Shown here piece by piece: positions 25,989 to 35,636 of a stretch of DNA of 64,000 bases. The notes under the pieces are model-generated. The model was not told the DNA's origin, did no database searches, and worked only from the letters and a program-made list of their open reading frames with translations. Source of the DNA: Grimontia hollisae CIP 101886 (GTDB lineage Bacteria > Pseudomonadota > Gammaproteobacteria > Enterobacterales > Vibrionaceae); the NCBI RefSeq assembly GCF_000176515.1, contig NZ_ADAQ01000011.1:992001-1056000 (forward strand), given 5' to 3'. Made by a program: the position numbers and the translations under genes. Position 1 is the first letter of the stretch. Each line of letters starts with the position of its first letter.

Positions 25989-26747
25989 TTAAATGCCTGC
26001 GCCGTCGCTCACATCATCTTCATGCAGGCCGCATTCGCGTTTGAGGCCGAAGAAGCGGGTCTCTTCTTCTGTCATCCCCTCTTCGAGTTTGCGTGTGGTG
26101 TGGACATCCCCGACTGACACATACCCCTGATCCCACAATGGGTGGTAAGGCAGATCATGTTCTATCAGGTAGTAGTGCACATCTTTATTGGTCCAGTCGA
26201 TCACCGGCAGGAACTTAAACACCCCGTTTTGAATACCCAGAATCGGCAGGGTCTCACGGGAGCTGGACTGGTCGCGGCGAAGGCCAGAAAACCAGGTGCC
26301 AACATTCAGTTCATCCAACGCACGGCGCATGGGTTCGACTTTATTCAGGCGGTTATAACGCGCAATGCCTTCCACACCCTGCTCCCATAACTTGCCATAC
26401 TGTGCTTCCTGCCAGGCTGCGCTTTGCTCAGCGCGGTAAACACGCAAGTCGAGGTTCAAACGTTCTGTCAGTTGATCAATAAACTGGTAAGTTTCCGGAA
26501 ACAGGTAGCCCGTGTCAGTCAGGATCACCGGGGTGTCCGGCTTTTCCTGGGTGACCAGATGCAGCATCACCGCCGCCTGAATGCCAAAGCTTGATGACAG
26601 GGCGAATTCGCCCTGAAGGTTTTCCAACGCCCAGCGAACCCGCTCCTGCGCTGATAAGCCTTCAAGCTCAGCATTGATGGGTGCCAGTTCTAGGATTTGC
26701 CCGGCTCTGGTACGGCCAAGCAAATCGGACAGTTGAAATTTAGGCAT
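25989..26747 (-). CDS. cysH: Phosphoadenylylsulfate (PAPS) reductase CysH
   Basis: 252 aa. Reduces PAPS to sulfite with thioredoxin. The PP-loop-like region [18 protein letters not shown] and the blocks [13 protein letters not shown] and [14 protein letters not shown] are present. The C-terminal ECGLHE supplies the catalytic Cys239. The absence of the paired Cys-Cys motifs of APS reductases supports the PAPS type. The start overlaps the cysI stop by eight bases, so it is the third gene of cysJ-cysI-cysH. Confidence 0.96.
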   Translation of the reverse strand: MPKFQLSDLLGRTRAGQILELAPINAELEGLSAQERVRWALENLQGEFALSSSFGIQAAVMLHLVTQEKPDTPVILTDTGYLFPETYQFIDQLTERLNLDLRVYRAEQSAAWQEAQYGKLWEQGVEGIARYNRLNKVEPMRRALDELNVGTWFSGLRRDQSSSRETLPILGIQNGVFKFLPVIDWTNKDVHYYLIEHDLPYHPLWDQGYVSVGDVHTTRKLEEGMTEEETRFFGLKRECGLHEDDVSDGAGI

Positions 26748-28458
26748 AGAAATCCCTCTTAGAGACTTTTACCTCCGCAACAACGCCTGCGCGGATAACA
26801 AAATCACCGAAGCCTTCGCCGTCGTTACGCTCCGTTGCCCAGCGGCCGACCAGTGCGTCAATTTCTTCGAGGATTTGTGCATCGGTAATGTTCTCTTTGT
26901 ACATTTTCGGCACACGGGTGCCTTCACGGTTTCCACCCAAATGCAGGTTATATCGGCCCGGCGCTTTACCTACCAAGCCAATTTCCGCCAGCATAGCGCG
27001 ACCACAGCCATTCGGGCAGCCTGTCACACGGAAGATGATATGGTCATCACCCACGCCGTGTTTTTCCATCACCCCTTCCAACTCGGTCACAAAGCCCGGC
27101 AGGAAACGTTCGGCTTCCGCCATCGCCAGCGGACAGGTTGGAAACGCCACACACGCCATGGAATTCTTGCGTTGTTCACTCACACCATCATCAATCAGGC
27201 CGTGCTCGCGGGCGATCTTTTCAATCTTAGCCTTGCTGGACTTGGACACACCGGCCACCACCAGATTCTGGTTGGCGGTCATACGAAAGTCCCCTTTGTG
27301 GATTTTCGCAATTTCTGCCACGCCGGTTTTCAGCGGTTTACCGGGGTAGTCCAGCAGACGGCCGTTTTCGATAAACAGCGTCAGGTGATGTTTGCCATCA
27401 ATGCCTTCCACCCAACCGATGCGATCGCCACGGCTGGTAAATGCATACGGACGGCTCGCCTCAAAGGTCACGCCAGCGCGTTTTTCCACTTCCGCTTTAA
27501 ACACGTCTGTACCGACACGATCCAGAGTGTATTTGGTCTTGGCATTTTTACGGTTAGAACGGTTACCCCAGTCGCGCTGGGTGGTCACCACGGCGGCGGC
27601 CACATCCAGTGTTTTATCCAGCGGGATGAAGCCCAGATCGTCCGCTTTACGTGGGTAGGTGCTGGTATCACCGTGCGTCATCGCAAGGCCACCGCCCACC
27701 AGCACGTTGAAGCCAACCAGTTTGCCGTTGTCAGCAATCGCCACAAAGTTCAGGTCATTGGCGTGCACATCGACATCGTTTTGCGGTGGAATAACGACCG
27801 TGGTTTTAAATTTACGTGGCAGGTAGTTGGAGCCCAGAATCGGCTCTTCATCCTGATGACCTTCAACCTTTTCACCGTCCAGCCAGACTTCCGCATACGC
27901 ACGGGTTTTCGGCAGCAGGTGCTCACTGATCCTGGCTGCCCACTCATAGGCTTGCTGATGCAGCTCAGACTCCACCGGGTTGGCGGTACACAGCACGTTA
28001 CGGTTCACGTCACCGGCAGTGGCAATCGAATCAATGCCAATTTTGTTCAGTGTCTGGTGCATCATTTTGATGTTTGGCTTTAACACACCGTGGAACTGGA
28101 ATGTCTGGCGCGTCGTCAGGCGGATACTGCCATACAGGGTATGTTCGGTAGCAAACGCATCAATCGCCAGCCACTGTTTTGGCGTGATGATCCCACCCGG
28201 CAAACGGGCACGCAGCATCACATTGTGCAGCGGCTCCAGCTTTTGTTTCTGGCGCTCGGCGCGGATATCACGATCATCCTGCTGGTACATGCCGTGGAAG
28301 CGGATCAACTGGAAATTATCCGCCGTAAAGCCACCGGTCACCGGATCACGCAGATCCTGCTCAATAGTACCGCGGAGGAAATTACTTTCACGCTTCAGAC
28401 GTTCGTTGTCTGACAATGGGCCCAGCTCTTCGCCCAATACAACTTGCTTGTCACTCAT
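26740..28458 (-). CDS. cysI: Sulfite reductase (NADPH) hemoprotein CysI
   Basis: 572 aa, full length. Reduces sulfite to sulfide through siroheme and a 4Fe-4S cluster, with electrons from CysJ. The cluster and siroheme cysteines are visible as [13 protein letters not shown] and CPNGCGR. Substrate and siroheme blocks include [15 protein letters not shown] and [13 protein letters not shown]. Its ATG (28458-28456) shares one base with the cysJ TAA, an example of tight coupling. Siroheme is made by CysG in the other cys operon. Confidence 0.97.
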   Translation of the reverse strand: MSDKQVVLGEELGPLSDNERLKRESNFLRGTIEQDLRDPVTGGFTADNFQLIRFHGMYQQDDRDIRAERQKQKLEPLHNVMLRARLPGGIITPKQWLAIDAFATEHTLYGSIRLTTRQTFQFHGVLKPNIKMMHQTLNKIGIDSIATAGDVNRNVLCTANPVESELHQQAYEWAARISEHLLPKTRAYAEVWLDGEKVEGHQDEEPILGSNYLPRKFKTTVVIPPQNDVDVHANDLNFVAIADNGKLVGFNVLVGGGLAMTHGDTSTYPRKADDLGFIPLDKTLDVAAAVVTTQRDWGNRSNRKNAKTKYTLDRVGTDVFKAEVEKRAGVTFEASRPYAFTSRGDRIGWVEGIDGKHHLTLFIENGRLLDYPGKPLKTGVAEIAKIHKGDFRMTANQNLVVAGVSKSSKAKIEKIAREHGLIDDGVSEQRKNSMACVAFPTCPLAMAEAERFLPGFVTELEGVMEKHGVGDDHIIFRVTGCPNGCGRAMLAEIGLVGKAPGRYNLHLGGNREGTRVPKMYKENITDAQILEEIDALVGRWATERNDGEGFGDFVIRAGVVAEVKVSKRDFYA

Positions 28459-30302
28459 TAGTACACATCCTTTTGATAGCGCTTCGCCTTACGCAGTTCG
28501 TTCAAATAGTTTTCTGCGTCTTCCCGGCTCTTGCCGCCGTGCTCTTCGGCGACCTTAATCAATGCTTCATGAACGTCTTTGGCCATATGGGTCGCATCAC
28601 CACAGATATAGAGGTACGCACCGTCTTGCAACCATTGCCACACTTCTTTGCCTTGCTCGACAATCTTATGCTGAACATACACTTTCTCCGCCTGATCGCG
28701 GCTAAAGGCAAGGTCGATTTTGGTTAAAAGGCCATCTTTGAGGAATTTCTGCCACTCTACCTGATACAGGAAGTCCTGTGTAAAGGTGCGGTCACCAAAA
28801 AACAGCCAGTTTTTACCTTCTGCACCGCGGGCATCACGCTCTTGCATAAAGGCGCGGAAGGGGGCAATACCGGTGCCGGGGCCTACCATGATGACAGGTG
28901 CGTTATCGTCTGCTGGCAGCTTGAAGTTGTTGTTGTGTTCAATAAACACCTTCACAGCGCCTGCCTCTTCAGCGCGCTGGGCAAGGAAACTGGACGCACC
29001 ACCAAAGCGGGTGTTGTCACCGTTTTCAAATGCCACCACACCAACGGTCAGGTGCACTTCTTCACCCACTTCTTCCTGACTCGAAGCAATCGAGTACAAA
29101 CGCGGGGTCAGCTTACGAAGCAGGCCAACCAATTGCTCTGCCGACAGGGTGATTTTCTTCTCGCCCAGCACATCCACCACCTGGGTGTTGTTGGCATACT
29201 GGCGCAGCTTGTCTTTATCTTCATCTTCCGCGAGTTTTTGCAGTTTCTTACTGCCGGAAAGCTCGGCAATCGCGGCCACCTGTTGTGGGTTAGACGCCGT
29301 GATTTCAAACTTCTCAATCAGTGCCTGGCGCAATGGCAGGGATTCACCGGCAACGTCAACGGTTTCATCGCCCGTCAGGCCGACTTTCGCCAGAATCTCA
29401 TCTGCCAGCTCAGGGCTGTTGGTGTAGTACACGCCCAGTGCGTCACCCGGCTGATACGTCAGGCCTGAATCGCCCAGATCGATTTCGATATGGCGTACAT
29501 CCTTGCCCGAATCACGGCCGGTGATTTTCTGGTTTGTCACCACCTCTGCGGTGTACGGATTTTGTTTGTTGTAGGCTGATGCTGCGCCCACCGTGCCGGC
29601 AGAATGCAGTGGCACCACCACTTCATCTTCACCGCCGCCCCCCGCCAAACCGACAAGGGTCTCTTTGACTTTCGCCAGCACGTTACTGCTCCAGCTTTCT
29701 GCGTCGGCGTCATAATCCACATCACAGTCAACACGCGGCGCAATGGCTTTAGCACCAAGCTTGGACAGGAAGGCATCGAAATCTTTGCCGGTCTGGCAAA
29801 AAAACTCATAACTGGAATCGCCCAGACCCAGCACTGCATATTGAAGCTTGTCGAGTTTCGGTGCTTTTTTCGATTGCAGGAATTCGTGCAGTGAAATGGC
29901 GTTATCCGGCGGCTCGCCTTCACCGTTGGTGGAAGCGACGATAACAAGGTGGGTTTCTTTTGCCAGATCCCGTGGTTTGTAATCGTCGGCCGAATACAGA
30001 GAAACCTCTACGCCATCAGCCTTGGCTTTCGCAACCAATGCTTCTGCCACGCCCTTGGCATTACCCGTCTGGGAAGCATAGATAATGGTCAGTTTACCGG
30101 CAGGTTTTGCCGCAGTGGCAACCGCTTGGGCAAGAGGGTGAGGGGCAGCACCTGCTACCGAGGACGTTTGGCTTAACCCCCAGAAGTAACCGCTGATCCA
30201 GGCCAACTGTTGTGGCGACAACTCCGCCACCGCCTGTTGCAGCTGGCCGATCTGCTGGTCATTGAGTGGACTTGCCAGCGCAGAAAGTTCCTTGAGTAAC
30301 AT
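28458..30302 (-). CDS. cysJ: Sulfite reductase (NADPH) flavoprotein CysJ
   Basis: 614 aa from the ATG at 30302 (AAAGGA site); a longer frame reaches 30458 but lacks homology. Flavodoxin domain at about residues 75-210 ([43 protein letters not shown]). An FAD/NADPH reductase part follows ([52 protein letters not shown]). It passes NADPH electrons to CysI. It heads the cysJIH operon. Confidence 0.96.
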   Translation of the reverse strand: MLLKELSALASPLNDQQIGQLQQAVAELSPQQLAWISGYFWGLSQTSSVAGAAPHPLAQAVATAAKPAGKLTIIYASQTGNAKGVAEALVAKAKADGVEVSLYSADDYKPRDLAKETHLVIVASTNGEGEPPDNAISLHEFLQSKKAPKLDKLQYAVLGLGDSSYEFFCQTGKDFDAFLSKLGAKAIAPRVDCDVDYDADAESWSSNVLAKVKETLVGLAGGGGEDEVVVPLHSAGTVGAASAYNKQNPYTAEVVTNQKITGRDSGKDVRHIEIDLGDSGLTYQPGDALGVYYTNSPELADEILAKVGLTGDETVDVAGESLPLRQALIEKFEITASNPQQVAAIAELSGSKKLQKLAEDEDKDKLRQYANNTQVVDVLGEKKITLSAEQLVGLLRKLTPRLYSIASSQEEVGEEVHLTVGVVAFENGDNTRFGGASSFLAQRAEEAGAVKVFIEHNNNFKLPADDNAPVIMVGPGTGIAPFRAFMQERDARGAEGKNWLFFGDRTFTQDFLYQVEWQKFLKDGLLTKIDLAFSRDQAEKVYVQHKIVEQGKEVWQWLQDGAYLYICGDATHMAKDVHEALIKVAEEHGGKSREDAENYLNELRKAKRYQKDVY

Positions 30303-30485
30303 GACACGACATTCCTTTATTATTGCGTGAGCATAGAGTAGCCACTCGGTGTAATAACTAGAAAGAATAGAAACGCATGTTTTATAACCCTGCGTTAGAT
30401 CACAAAGGTTCATGCATCGTTCAAAAAGAGAGAGGGCTTCTAAGGAAAAAGGGAGCACATTGGGTGAATGGAGAATCTTAAAGGG

Positions 30486-30716
30486 TCAGGCTTCGACGAT
30501 TCTGACCTGATGAAAACCGATATCGAGGGCATTTTCCGTCGCCATATCGACATCACCAAAACACTGTTCAATGCCATTACCATCGGTCAGTGGTACCAAT
30601 CCACCACGGGTATGGCGAAACTCGACAATCCACCCGTCACTGGACAGTGATGGTTCAACCACCGCTTCCACCAACAAACGTTGCCTGTAGAGGGTCCTGA
30701 GTTCGGATTTTGTCAT
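30486..30716 (-). CDS. Small conserved-looking protein of unknown function
   Basis: 76 aa with an AGGAAAA ribosome site eight bases before the ATG at 30716. No signal or membrane span. It begins SELRTLYRQRLLVEAVVEP, then a beta-like stretch (GWIVEFRHTRGGLVPLTDGNG) and ends ALDIGFHQVRIVEA. Small proteins of this pattern occur in vibrios and pseudomonads, sometimes under a doubtful plasmid-replication name that the context here does not support. It lies between cysJ and the hybrid kinase gene on the same strand. Function unknown. Confidence 0.6.
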   Translation of the reverse strand: MTKSELRTLYRQRLLVEAVVEPSLSSDGWIVEFRHTRGGLVPLTDGNGIEQCFGDVDMATENALDIGFHQVRIVEA

Positions 30717-30818
30717 TGCATTTTCCTGCTGCTAAACCAAAACAAAGGGGGTTATACCCACATGTTTGGTTAGGAAAAGCATAGACTGGACACCGGGTAT
30801 GTGCCACAGCATGTCTTA

Positions 30819-33443
30819 TCAATTGTGAGACGATACAACACGGGCTGTGACCGGCTCTTTATCCCCACGGAGCAAGTGCACCATGGTCATTTTCAGCCGC
30901 ATAGGGGAGACCGGTTTATGCATCACCAAAAATCCGCAGTCCCGGGCCTGATGCTGCAATGCCTCACTGCGGTTGGCCGTCACGATCACCGTCGGGACAG
31001 GCTGTAACCGCTGCTGGTTGATACTTTTGGCCAGTGCCAGACCATTGATGTCATTGTCGAGATGGTAGTCTGCAATCAACAACTCAACCGGTGCCTGCAC
31101 GGTATCACAACTGATTTGTAACGCTTCCAGAGAACCAGCACAGGTCACTTCACACCCCCAGCGCACCAACAGCTCTTCCATAGCACGGCAGATGTTCGGA
31201 TCATTGTCTATCACCCACACCCGCGCGCCCTGAAGCACCACACTGTTATCCGTGACCAGTGATTCCACGTTGCGAAGCGTTTGCCTTTCCGGCGTGCCGT
31301 AGGGCACCAGCACCGAAAAGCGCGACCCCACACCGGGCACAGAGTCGACGGTAATGGCATGCCCTAACACGCTGGCAATCTTATCGACAATCGCCAATCC
31401 CAACCCAAGCTGGGTGTGGCTTTTATCCTGCTCGGCGGTCAGGCGTTTAAATTCTTGGAAGATCTCGTTTTTCTTGTCTTCCGGGATCCCTACCCCGGTA
31501 TCCAATACCTCGATTCGCAGCCCTTCACGGCACCGGCGACTGCCGAGCAGGATTTTCCCACCCGGGGTGTAGCGAAGGGCGTTGGTCATCAGGTTACGGA
31601 CAATCCGTGCCAGCAGTTGGGAGTCGGTATACACATAAGAGGAACTGTGCACATAGCGCACTTCCACGCGGGTCCCTTCGGCGGCATGGCTGAAATCATC
31701 GGCGATGTTATCGAGCAGGTCACTGATCGGAAAAGATTGTTTATCGGCCCGCACCACCCCGGCATCCAGTTTGGAGATATCCACCAGTGTCGTGATCAAA
31801 GATTCCACATCTTCAAGCGAATGCGCCAGTGAACTGACCAGCTTTCTCGCTGCCGGCGACATACGGTGGCTCAACAGGGAGCCCAGATAGAGTTGGGCGG
31901 CATTGAGAGGCTGCAACAGATCGTGGCTGATGGCGGCGAGGAATTTGGTTTTGGATAGATTGGCCCGCTCGGCGTCCTTTTTAGTTTCCAGCAAACGCTC
32001 CTGGATCATCCGGCGCTCTTCCACTTCATCCTGAAGCTGGTTATTGAGTGTCTGCAGCTGCGCCGTCCGTTCCTGTACCCGAAGTTCCATGGTCTGATAT
32101 GCCTGCTCAAGCTCCTCGGCATTCTGCCTGCGTTCAGTAATGTCCCAGTTGAGCACAAAAAAACCCGTGATTTTGCCGTTGACGGCCTGGTTGGGTACAT
32201 AGCTTTTCACTACGTAGCGCGCCTCGCCCTGCGCATTGAACTCTTCAATTTCAAACACCACGGACTCCCCATCCAGCGCTCGCTCTACATAGGGTCTCAT
32301 TGCTTCAAATGTCGACGAGCGGCGGGAGACCGAAATGTGTTTGCCAATCAGCTCGCCACGCGGAAAACCATACCATTCATCATAAACACGGTTGGTAAAC
32401 TGGTAATGGAGATCATCACCGACATACGCGATAAGGGCTGGCACATTATCGGTGATCAAACGCAGCCACTGCTCCGTTTCACGAAGTTCCTTGGCATCCA
32501 GATACCGCTGGGTAATGTCGGTGTAGGTGTTCACGTAACCCTGATCGTCCATGGCATGGCTTCGCACCTCAATCACCCGACCATCATCCAGGGTCTGCAC
32601 CCGTACTCCTTCCGGCGGACGGCGTCCACATCCCCCAACTCGCCAGAGGGTAAGCGGAGAAACTTCCGCCAGAAGCGCTATCTGAGCTCCCATCAGGTGG
32701 GATTGGTCAAAGCCACTCATATCAAGGAAGCGTTGGTTAAATACCAGCACATCTCCGATTTTACTGACCATCAGCACGCCCTGGGACAGGTTATCGACCA
32801 TGTTCTGCAAAATGCGGCTTTTTTCTGCCATTGCCGCCTCAAAACGGGCCGTTTCAGCCTGTTTAAGCTGGGTGATATCAGAGTAGAGCATCACCATCCC
32901 TCCATCACTGGTTTCCCGCTCCTTGATTTGCAGCCATCGTCCGTTTTGCAGCTTCAGGGTCTGACCATTGCGGTTGCCAGGCATCTCCCGCACGATAAGG
33001 CCACGCTCTTTGGCGAGTTGGCGGATTTTCTCTGGCGTCAGTGACGGGGTATTGAGGGAAATGGCGTTGTCCTGCCAGTAACGCTGGAAGCGGCTGTTGG
33101 AATACACCAATTCTCGGTTAGGATCGTAGAGGGCAAAGCCATCCGAAATCGATTCGATGGCATCAATAAAGTGCTGGTGGGCTTTTTCAGCCTGCAATTT
33201 GGCCTGGGTTAACTGACGGTTAGCCGATTCAATAGAGTGCAGTGCATGGTTAAGCTCTTCAGTTTTCTCACGCACCTGATCGGCCAGCACCACGGAGTGC
33301 TGGAACGCCCCCCAGGCATCAACCTGCCCACTGGCACCCTGCTCAACGCGTTTTACCAAGGCGTCAATCATCTTCTTCTGACGTGCGTTTTCTTCCTTTA
33401 GTGCTTCAATGTGTTGAGCCAGTTCGGCTTCCCTATCACTCAA
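30819..33443 (-). CDS. Hybrid sensor histidine kinase, NahK/ErcS'-like
   Basis: 874 aa, cytosolic (no membrane span). An N-terminal coiled coil (residues 1-110) is followed by several PAS domains (about 110-440), another coiled coil, and a HisKA domain with FLAAISHDLLQPLNAAQLYLG placing the phospho-acceptor at His507. The ATPase domain (LARIVRNLMTNALRYTPGG, EVLDTGVGIPEDK, LGLGLAIVDKIAS) and a C-terminal receiver (LLIADYHLDNDINGLAL, Asp792) follow. The architecture matches Pseudomonas NahK/ErcS', which acts in PQQ ethanol oxidation and NO-responsive biofilm control. It starts three bases after the FIST gene. Confidence 0.86.
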   Translation of the reverse strand: MSDREAELAQHIEALKEENARQKKMIDALVKRVEQGASGQVDAWGAFQHSVVLADQVREKTEELNHALHSIESANRQLTQAKLQAEKAHQHFIDAIESISDGFALYDPNRELVYSNSRFQRYWQDNAISLNTPSLTPEKIRQLAKERGLIVREMPGNRNGQTLKLQNGRWLQIKERETSDGGMVMLYSDITQLKQAETARFEAAMAEKSRILQNMVDNLSQGVLMVSKIGDVLVFNQRFLDMSGFDQSHLMGAQIALLAEVSPLTLWRVGGCGRRPPEGVRVQTLDDGRVIEVRSHAMDDQGYVNTYTDITQRYLDAKELRETEQWLRLITDNVPALIAYVGDDLHYQFTNRVYDEWYGFPRGELIGKHISVSRRSSTFEAMRPYVERALDGESVVFEIEEFNAQGEARYVVKSYVPNQAVNGKITGFFVLNWDITERRQNAEELEQAYQTMELRVQERTAQLQTLNNQLQDEVEERRMIQERLLETKKDAERANLSKTKFLAAISHDLLQPLNAAQLYLGSLLSHRMSPAARKLVSSLAHSLEDVESLITTLVDISKLDAGVVRADKQSFPISDLLDNIADDFSHAAEGTRVEVRYVHSSSYVYTDSQLLARIVRNLMTNALRYTPGGKILLGSRRCREGLRIEVLDTGVGIPEDKKNEIFQEFKRLTAEQDKSHTQLGLGLAIVDKIASVLGHAITVDSVPGVGSRFSVLVPYGTPERQTLRNVESLVTDNSVVLQGARVWVIDNDPNICRAMEELLVRWGCEVTCAGSLEALQISCDTVQAPVELLIADYHLDNDINGLALAKSINQQRLQPVPTVIVTANRSEALQHQARDCGFLVMHKPVSPMRLKMTMVHLLRGDKEPVTARVVSSHN

Positions 33444-33446
33444 CGG

Positions 33447-34649
33447 TCAGCCCGCCTTGCGTGCCAAGTCAATAAGGTAGCCAGGGGGCGATTGAGAAGG
33501 TTTGCCGATCATCACCCCGGTGAGAGTCTGGTTCATATGAATGCCGTTAAGCTGTTCACCATAGGTATTGAAACCGACCATGTTGAACCGGCTGAACATC
33601 TGTTTAGCTTTGTCACGCACCATGGTTTGCTCAATTTCAAGCCGGCGGAGAAAACAGTCGCAGGACAGGGTCAATTCAGGTTCACCAATGCGCGACTGGA
33701 TGGCACTGAGCTTGGCCTCCATATCGGCAAACAAATTGCCGGGGCGCATGGCGGTCACCACAATGCCGTCATCCACCGCACAATAAAAATCGAGGCTCAA
33801 ATCGTCATTCACTTTCTGGATAGAGCGGACGAAATACTGATCACCAATCAGAACCGCAAGCGGATGCAAGGCATAAATCTCCGGGCGTAGGTCTTCCAAT
33901 GCAATGCCAGCTTCACGCGCATAGACCTCTGCCGCCGGCTCAGCATTGAACTCGTACACCCGCCTGAGGGTGCAGTCTGCATCGGTGACCACCAGCTTGC
34001 TGCCGAGGCTTTCAATATGGTGGGTCGTGAACACCTCAAACGGGCAGCGAGTGTTGAACATCACCACAATCGCCGACTCGCTGTGAAACGCGCCTTCACT
34101 GTAAACGTGGGTGTTGGCAAGGTTCACATCGTCCCCGGCGGAGCCACCAAAATGAGGCAAGCGGCCAAGGGCTGTATCCAGCGTCACCAGAAAACGTTCT
34201 TCGTTGGGTGACAGCCCGTCAATCAGAGTCAGGACAAACGTATTACTGTTGATGGGTGCCTTAAGGTCCTGTCGGCAGGCATCCATCAAATGGCTGACGC
34301 ACAGTTGGGCAGATTGGAGATCAAAGTCATCGAGCGAGACCCGTTGCCCGCAGATCTTGAAATCCCGGCGGGAGAAACCCAGCGCACTGATACTGCTTTT
34401 GGCATAGCCAGACGGCATCAACTCCCCCGCCGTGGTACATCCCATCACTTCACAATGGGAGAATGCCTGCCCCATCTCGCGCCCCAGTGCATCCAGATCA
34501 TACGCCGCCGAACAGAAAAAAAGCACAAAGCCGACATCTTCGTCATCGAGCTGCATTGCCAGTTCCCGTGCGGCTTTCGCGGCATCCAACTGGTAGGTCA
34601 CGGCGCTGAATACCGCGCGTGACTGCGTAAAAGGTTGACGTGTTGCCAT
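33447..34649 (-). CDS. FIST-domain sensory protein, NosP-like
   Basis: 400 aa soluble protein of the FIST/FIST-C family. N-terminal FIST region: DVGFVLFFCSAAYDLDALG, CEVMGCTTAGELMPSGY. FIST-C part: RRVYEFNAEPAAEVYAREAG, SIQKVNDDLSLDFYCAVDDGIVV, and the end FNTYGEQLNGIHMNQTLTGVMIG. Its stop is three bases before the start of the hybrid kinase, so the pair is one operon. In Pseudomonas and Vibrio such FIST proteins (NosP) bind haem and NO and modulate a co-encoded kinase. Haem binding here cannot be judged from sequence. Confidence 0.85.
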   Translation of the reverse strand: MATRQPFTQSRAVFSAVTYQLDAAKAARELAMQLDDEDVGFVLFFCSAAYDLDALGREMGQAFSHCEVMGCTTAGELMPSGYAKSSISALGFSRRDFKICGQRVSLDDFDLQSAQLCVSHLMDACRQDLKAPINSNTFVLTLIDGLSPNEERFLVTLDTALGRLPHFGGSAGDDVNLANTHVYSEGAFHSESAIVVMFNTRCPFEVFTTHHIESLGSKLVVTDADCTLRRVYEFNAEPAAEVYAREAGIALEDLRPEIYALHPLAVLIGDQYFVRSIQKVNDDLSLDFYCAVDDGIVVTAMRPGNLFADMEAKLSAIQSRIGEPELTLSCDCFLRRLEIEQTMVRDKAKQMFSRFNMVGFNTYGEQLNGIHMNQTLTGVMIGKPSQSPPGYLIDLARKAG

Positions 34650-34956
34650 GGGCTCTCCTGCTCACTTTTAGACAACGTAGCATGCCATCGAATCAATGGG
34701 CATATAACGTAAGTCTAATCGCTAGCAGGGGACAACAACGTCATACTTAGGAATGAATTTTACAAAAATGAAAAATTTACAGATCAAAAATGTCAAGATT
34801 GTGACGCGACATCCACTACAAATGGAATAAGGGTCACTACACTGAATAACACATTCAAACATCCGGTAAGTATGGGTTTTAGGCCTTTTGTTGGGGGATT
34901 TTTATGTCAATCTCCGTTGGGAAAACGGTGTTTGCAGTATCAAAAAGGATTGAATT
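34650..34956. promoter_or_regulatory. Divergent regulatory region between the nosP-like and response-regulator genes
   Basis: 307 bases with promoters for both directions. It is AT-rich in the middle and contains TACTTAGGAA near 34745, which resembles half of the 18881-18898 inverted repeat. AAAAAGGA precedes the response regulator ATG at 34957. A 34-codon frame from 34904 has GGGGGA upstream and overlaps the regulator start; I do not call it. Confidence 0.4.
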
Positions 34957-35625
34957 ATGTACAAATTTCTCGTTGCAGATGATCACCCTCTGTTTCGCGA
35001 TGCCCTGATCGCAGTCATCCATGGACGCTTCGAGGAATGCGATATTCTGCAATCCGAAAATATTGAGCGCACGCTGGACGTTGCCGGAGATAACCCGGAC
35101 CTTGACCTTATTCTCCTCGACCTGAATATGCCTGGCATGGCAGGATTGAAAGGACTTCTCGAACTGCGCAACCAATACCCGACCATTCCCGTCGCTATCA
35201 TTTCCGCCGAAACCAACAAACAGATCATCCTTCAGACCATTGCTTACGGTGCGGTCGGCTTTATCGCCAAAAGTGCCCCGAGAGAGAGGATGCGCGACGC
35301 CTTTGAAAAAATCCTTGATGGCCACGTTTACCTGCCCGCAGATATTATCCGTGCTGAGGGGGAAGGTGAAACATCACAGCGCCGTAAAGAAGATCCTCAG
35401 TTTTCCCCGGAAATGCTGCACACCCTGACCCGCCGTCAGTTACTGGTGCTGAAATCCATGGCACAAGGCGCCGCCAACAAGCAAATTGCTTATGATCTCA
35501 ACATCTCAGAAACCACCGTGAAATCACACGTTTCCGCCATTTTGAAAAAACTGGGAGTACATAACCGCATTCAAGCGGTTGTGGGGGTGACCAATATCGA
35601 CTTTGACCGCTACCTGAAGCGTTAG
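34957..35625 (+). CDS. LuxR/NarL-type response regulator, ErbR/AgmR-like
   Basis: 222 aa. The receiver domain has acidic Asp8-Asp9, the phosphorylation site Asp55 (LILLDLNMPGMAG) and the Lys of GFIAKSAP. The C-terminal LuxR helix-turn-helix reads LTRRQLLVLKSMAQGAANKQIAYDLNISETTVKSHVSAILKKL in several parts. The N-terminus (YKFLVADDHPLFRDAL) is like that of ErbR/AgmR/PedR, which activate quinoprotein alcohol dehydrogenase genes. It is divergent from the FIST/kinase operon and converges on the pqq operon, which supports a role in PQQ alcohol oxidation. Confidence 0.85.
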   Translation: MYKFLVADDHPLFRDALIAVIHGRFEECDILQSENIERTLDVAGDNPDLDLILLDLNMPGMAGLKGLLELRNQYPTIPVAIISAETNKQIILQTIAYGAVGFIAKSAPRERMRDAFEKILDGHVYLPADIIRAEGEGETSQRRKEDPQFSPEMLHTLTRRQLLVLKSMAQGAANKQIAYDLNISETTVKSHVSAILKKLGVHNRIQAVVGVTNIDFDRYLKR

Positions 35626-35636
35626 GCTTGCAGCCA

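Noticed and set aside
26875-28083. Long plus-strand frame of about 400 codons opposite cysI
   Set aside because: It lies wholly within the strongly conserved cysI gene, and its composition is that of an antisense shadow.
30303-30458. 52-residue N-terminal extension of CysJ
   Set aside because: It has no homology to CysJ, and the ATG at 30302 gives the usual N-terminus and has a ribosome site.
34904-35008. 34-codon frame with a GGGGGA ribosome site that overlaps the start of the response regulator
   Set aside because: The response regulator has its own AAGGA site, and the short peptide has no recognisable feature. An overlap by chance is more likely.
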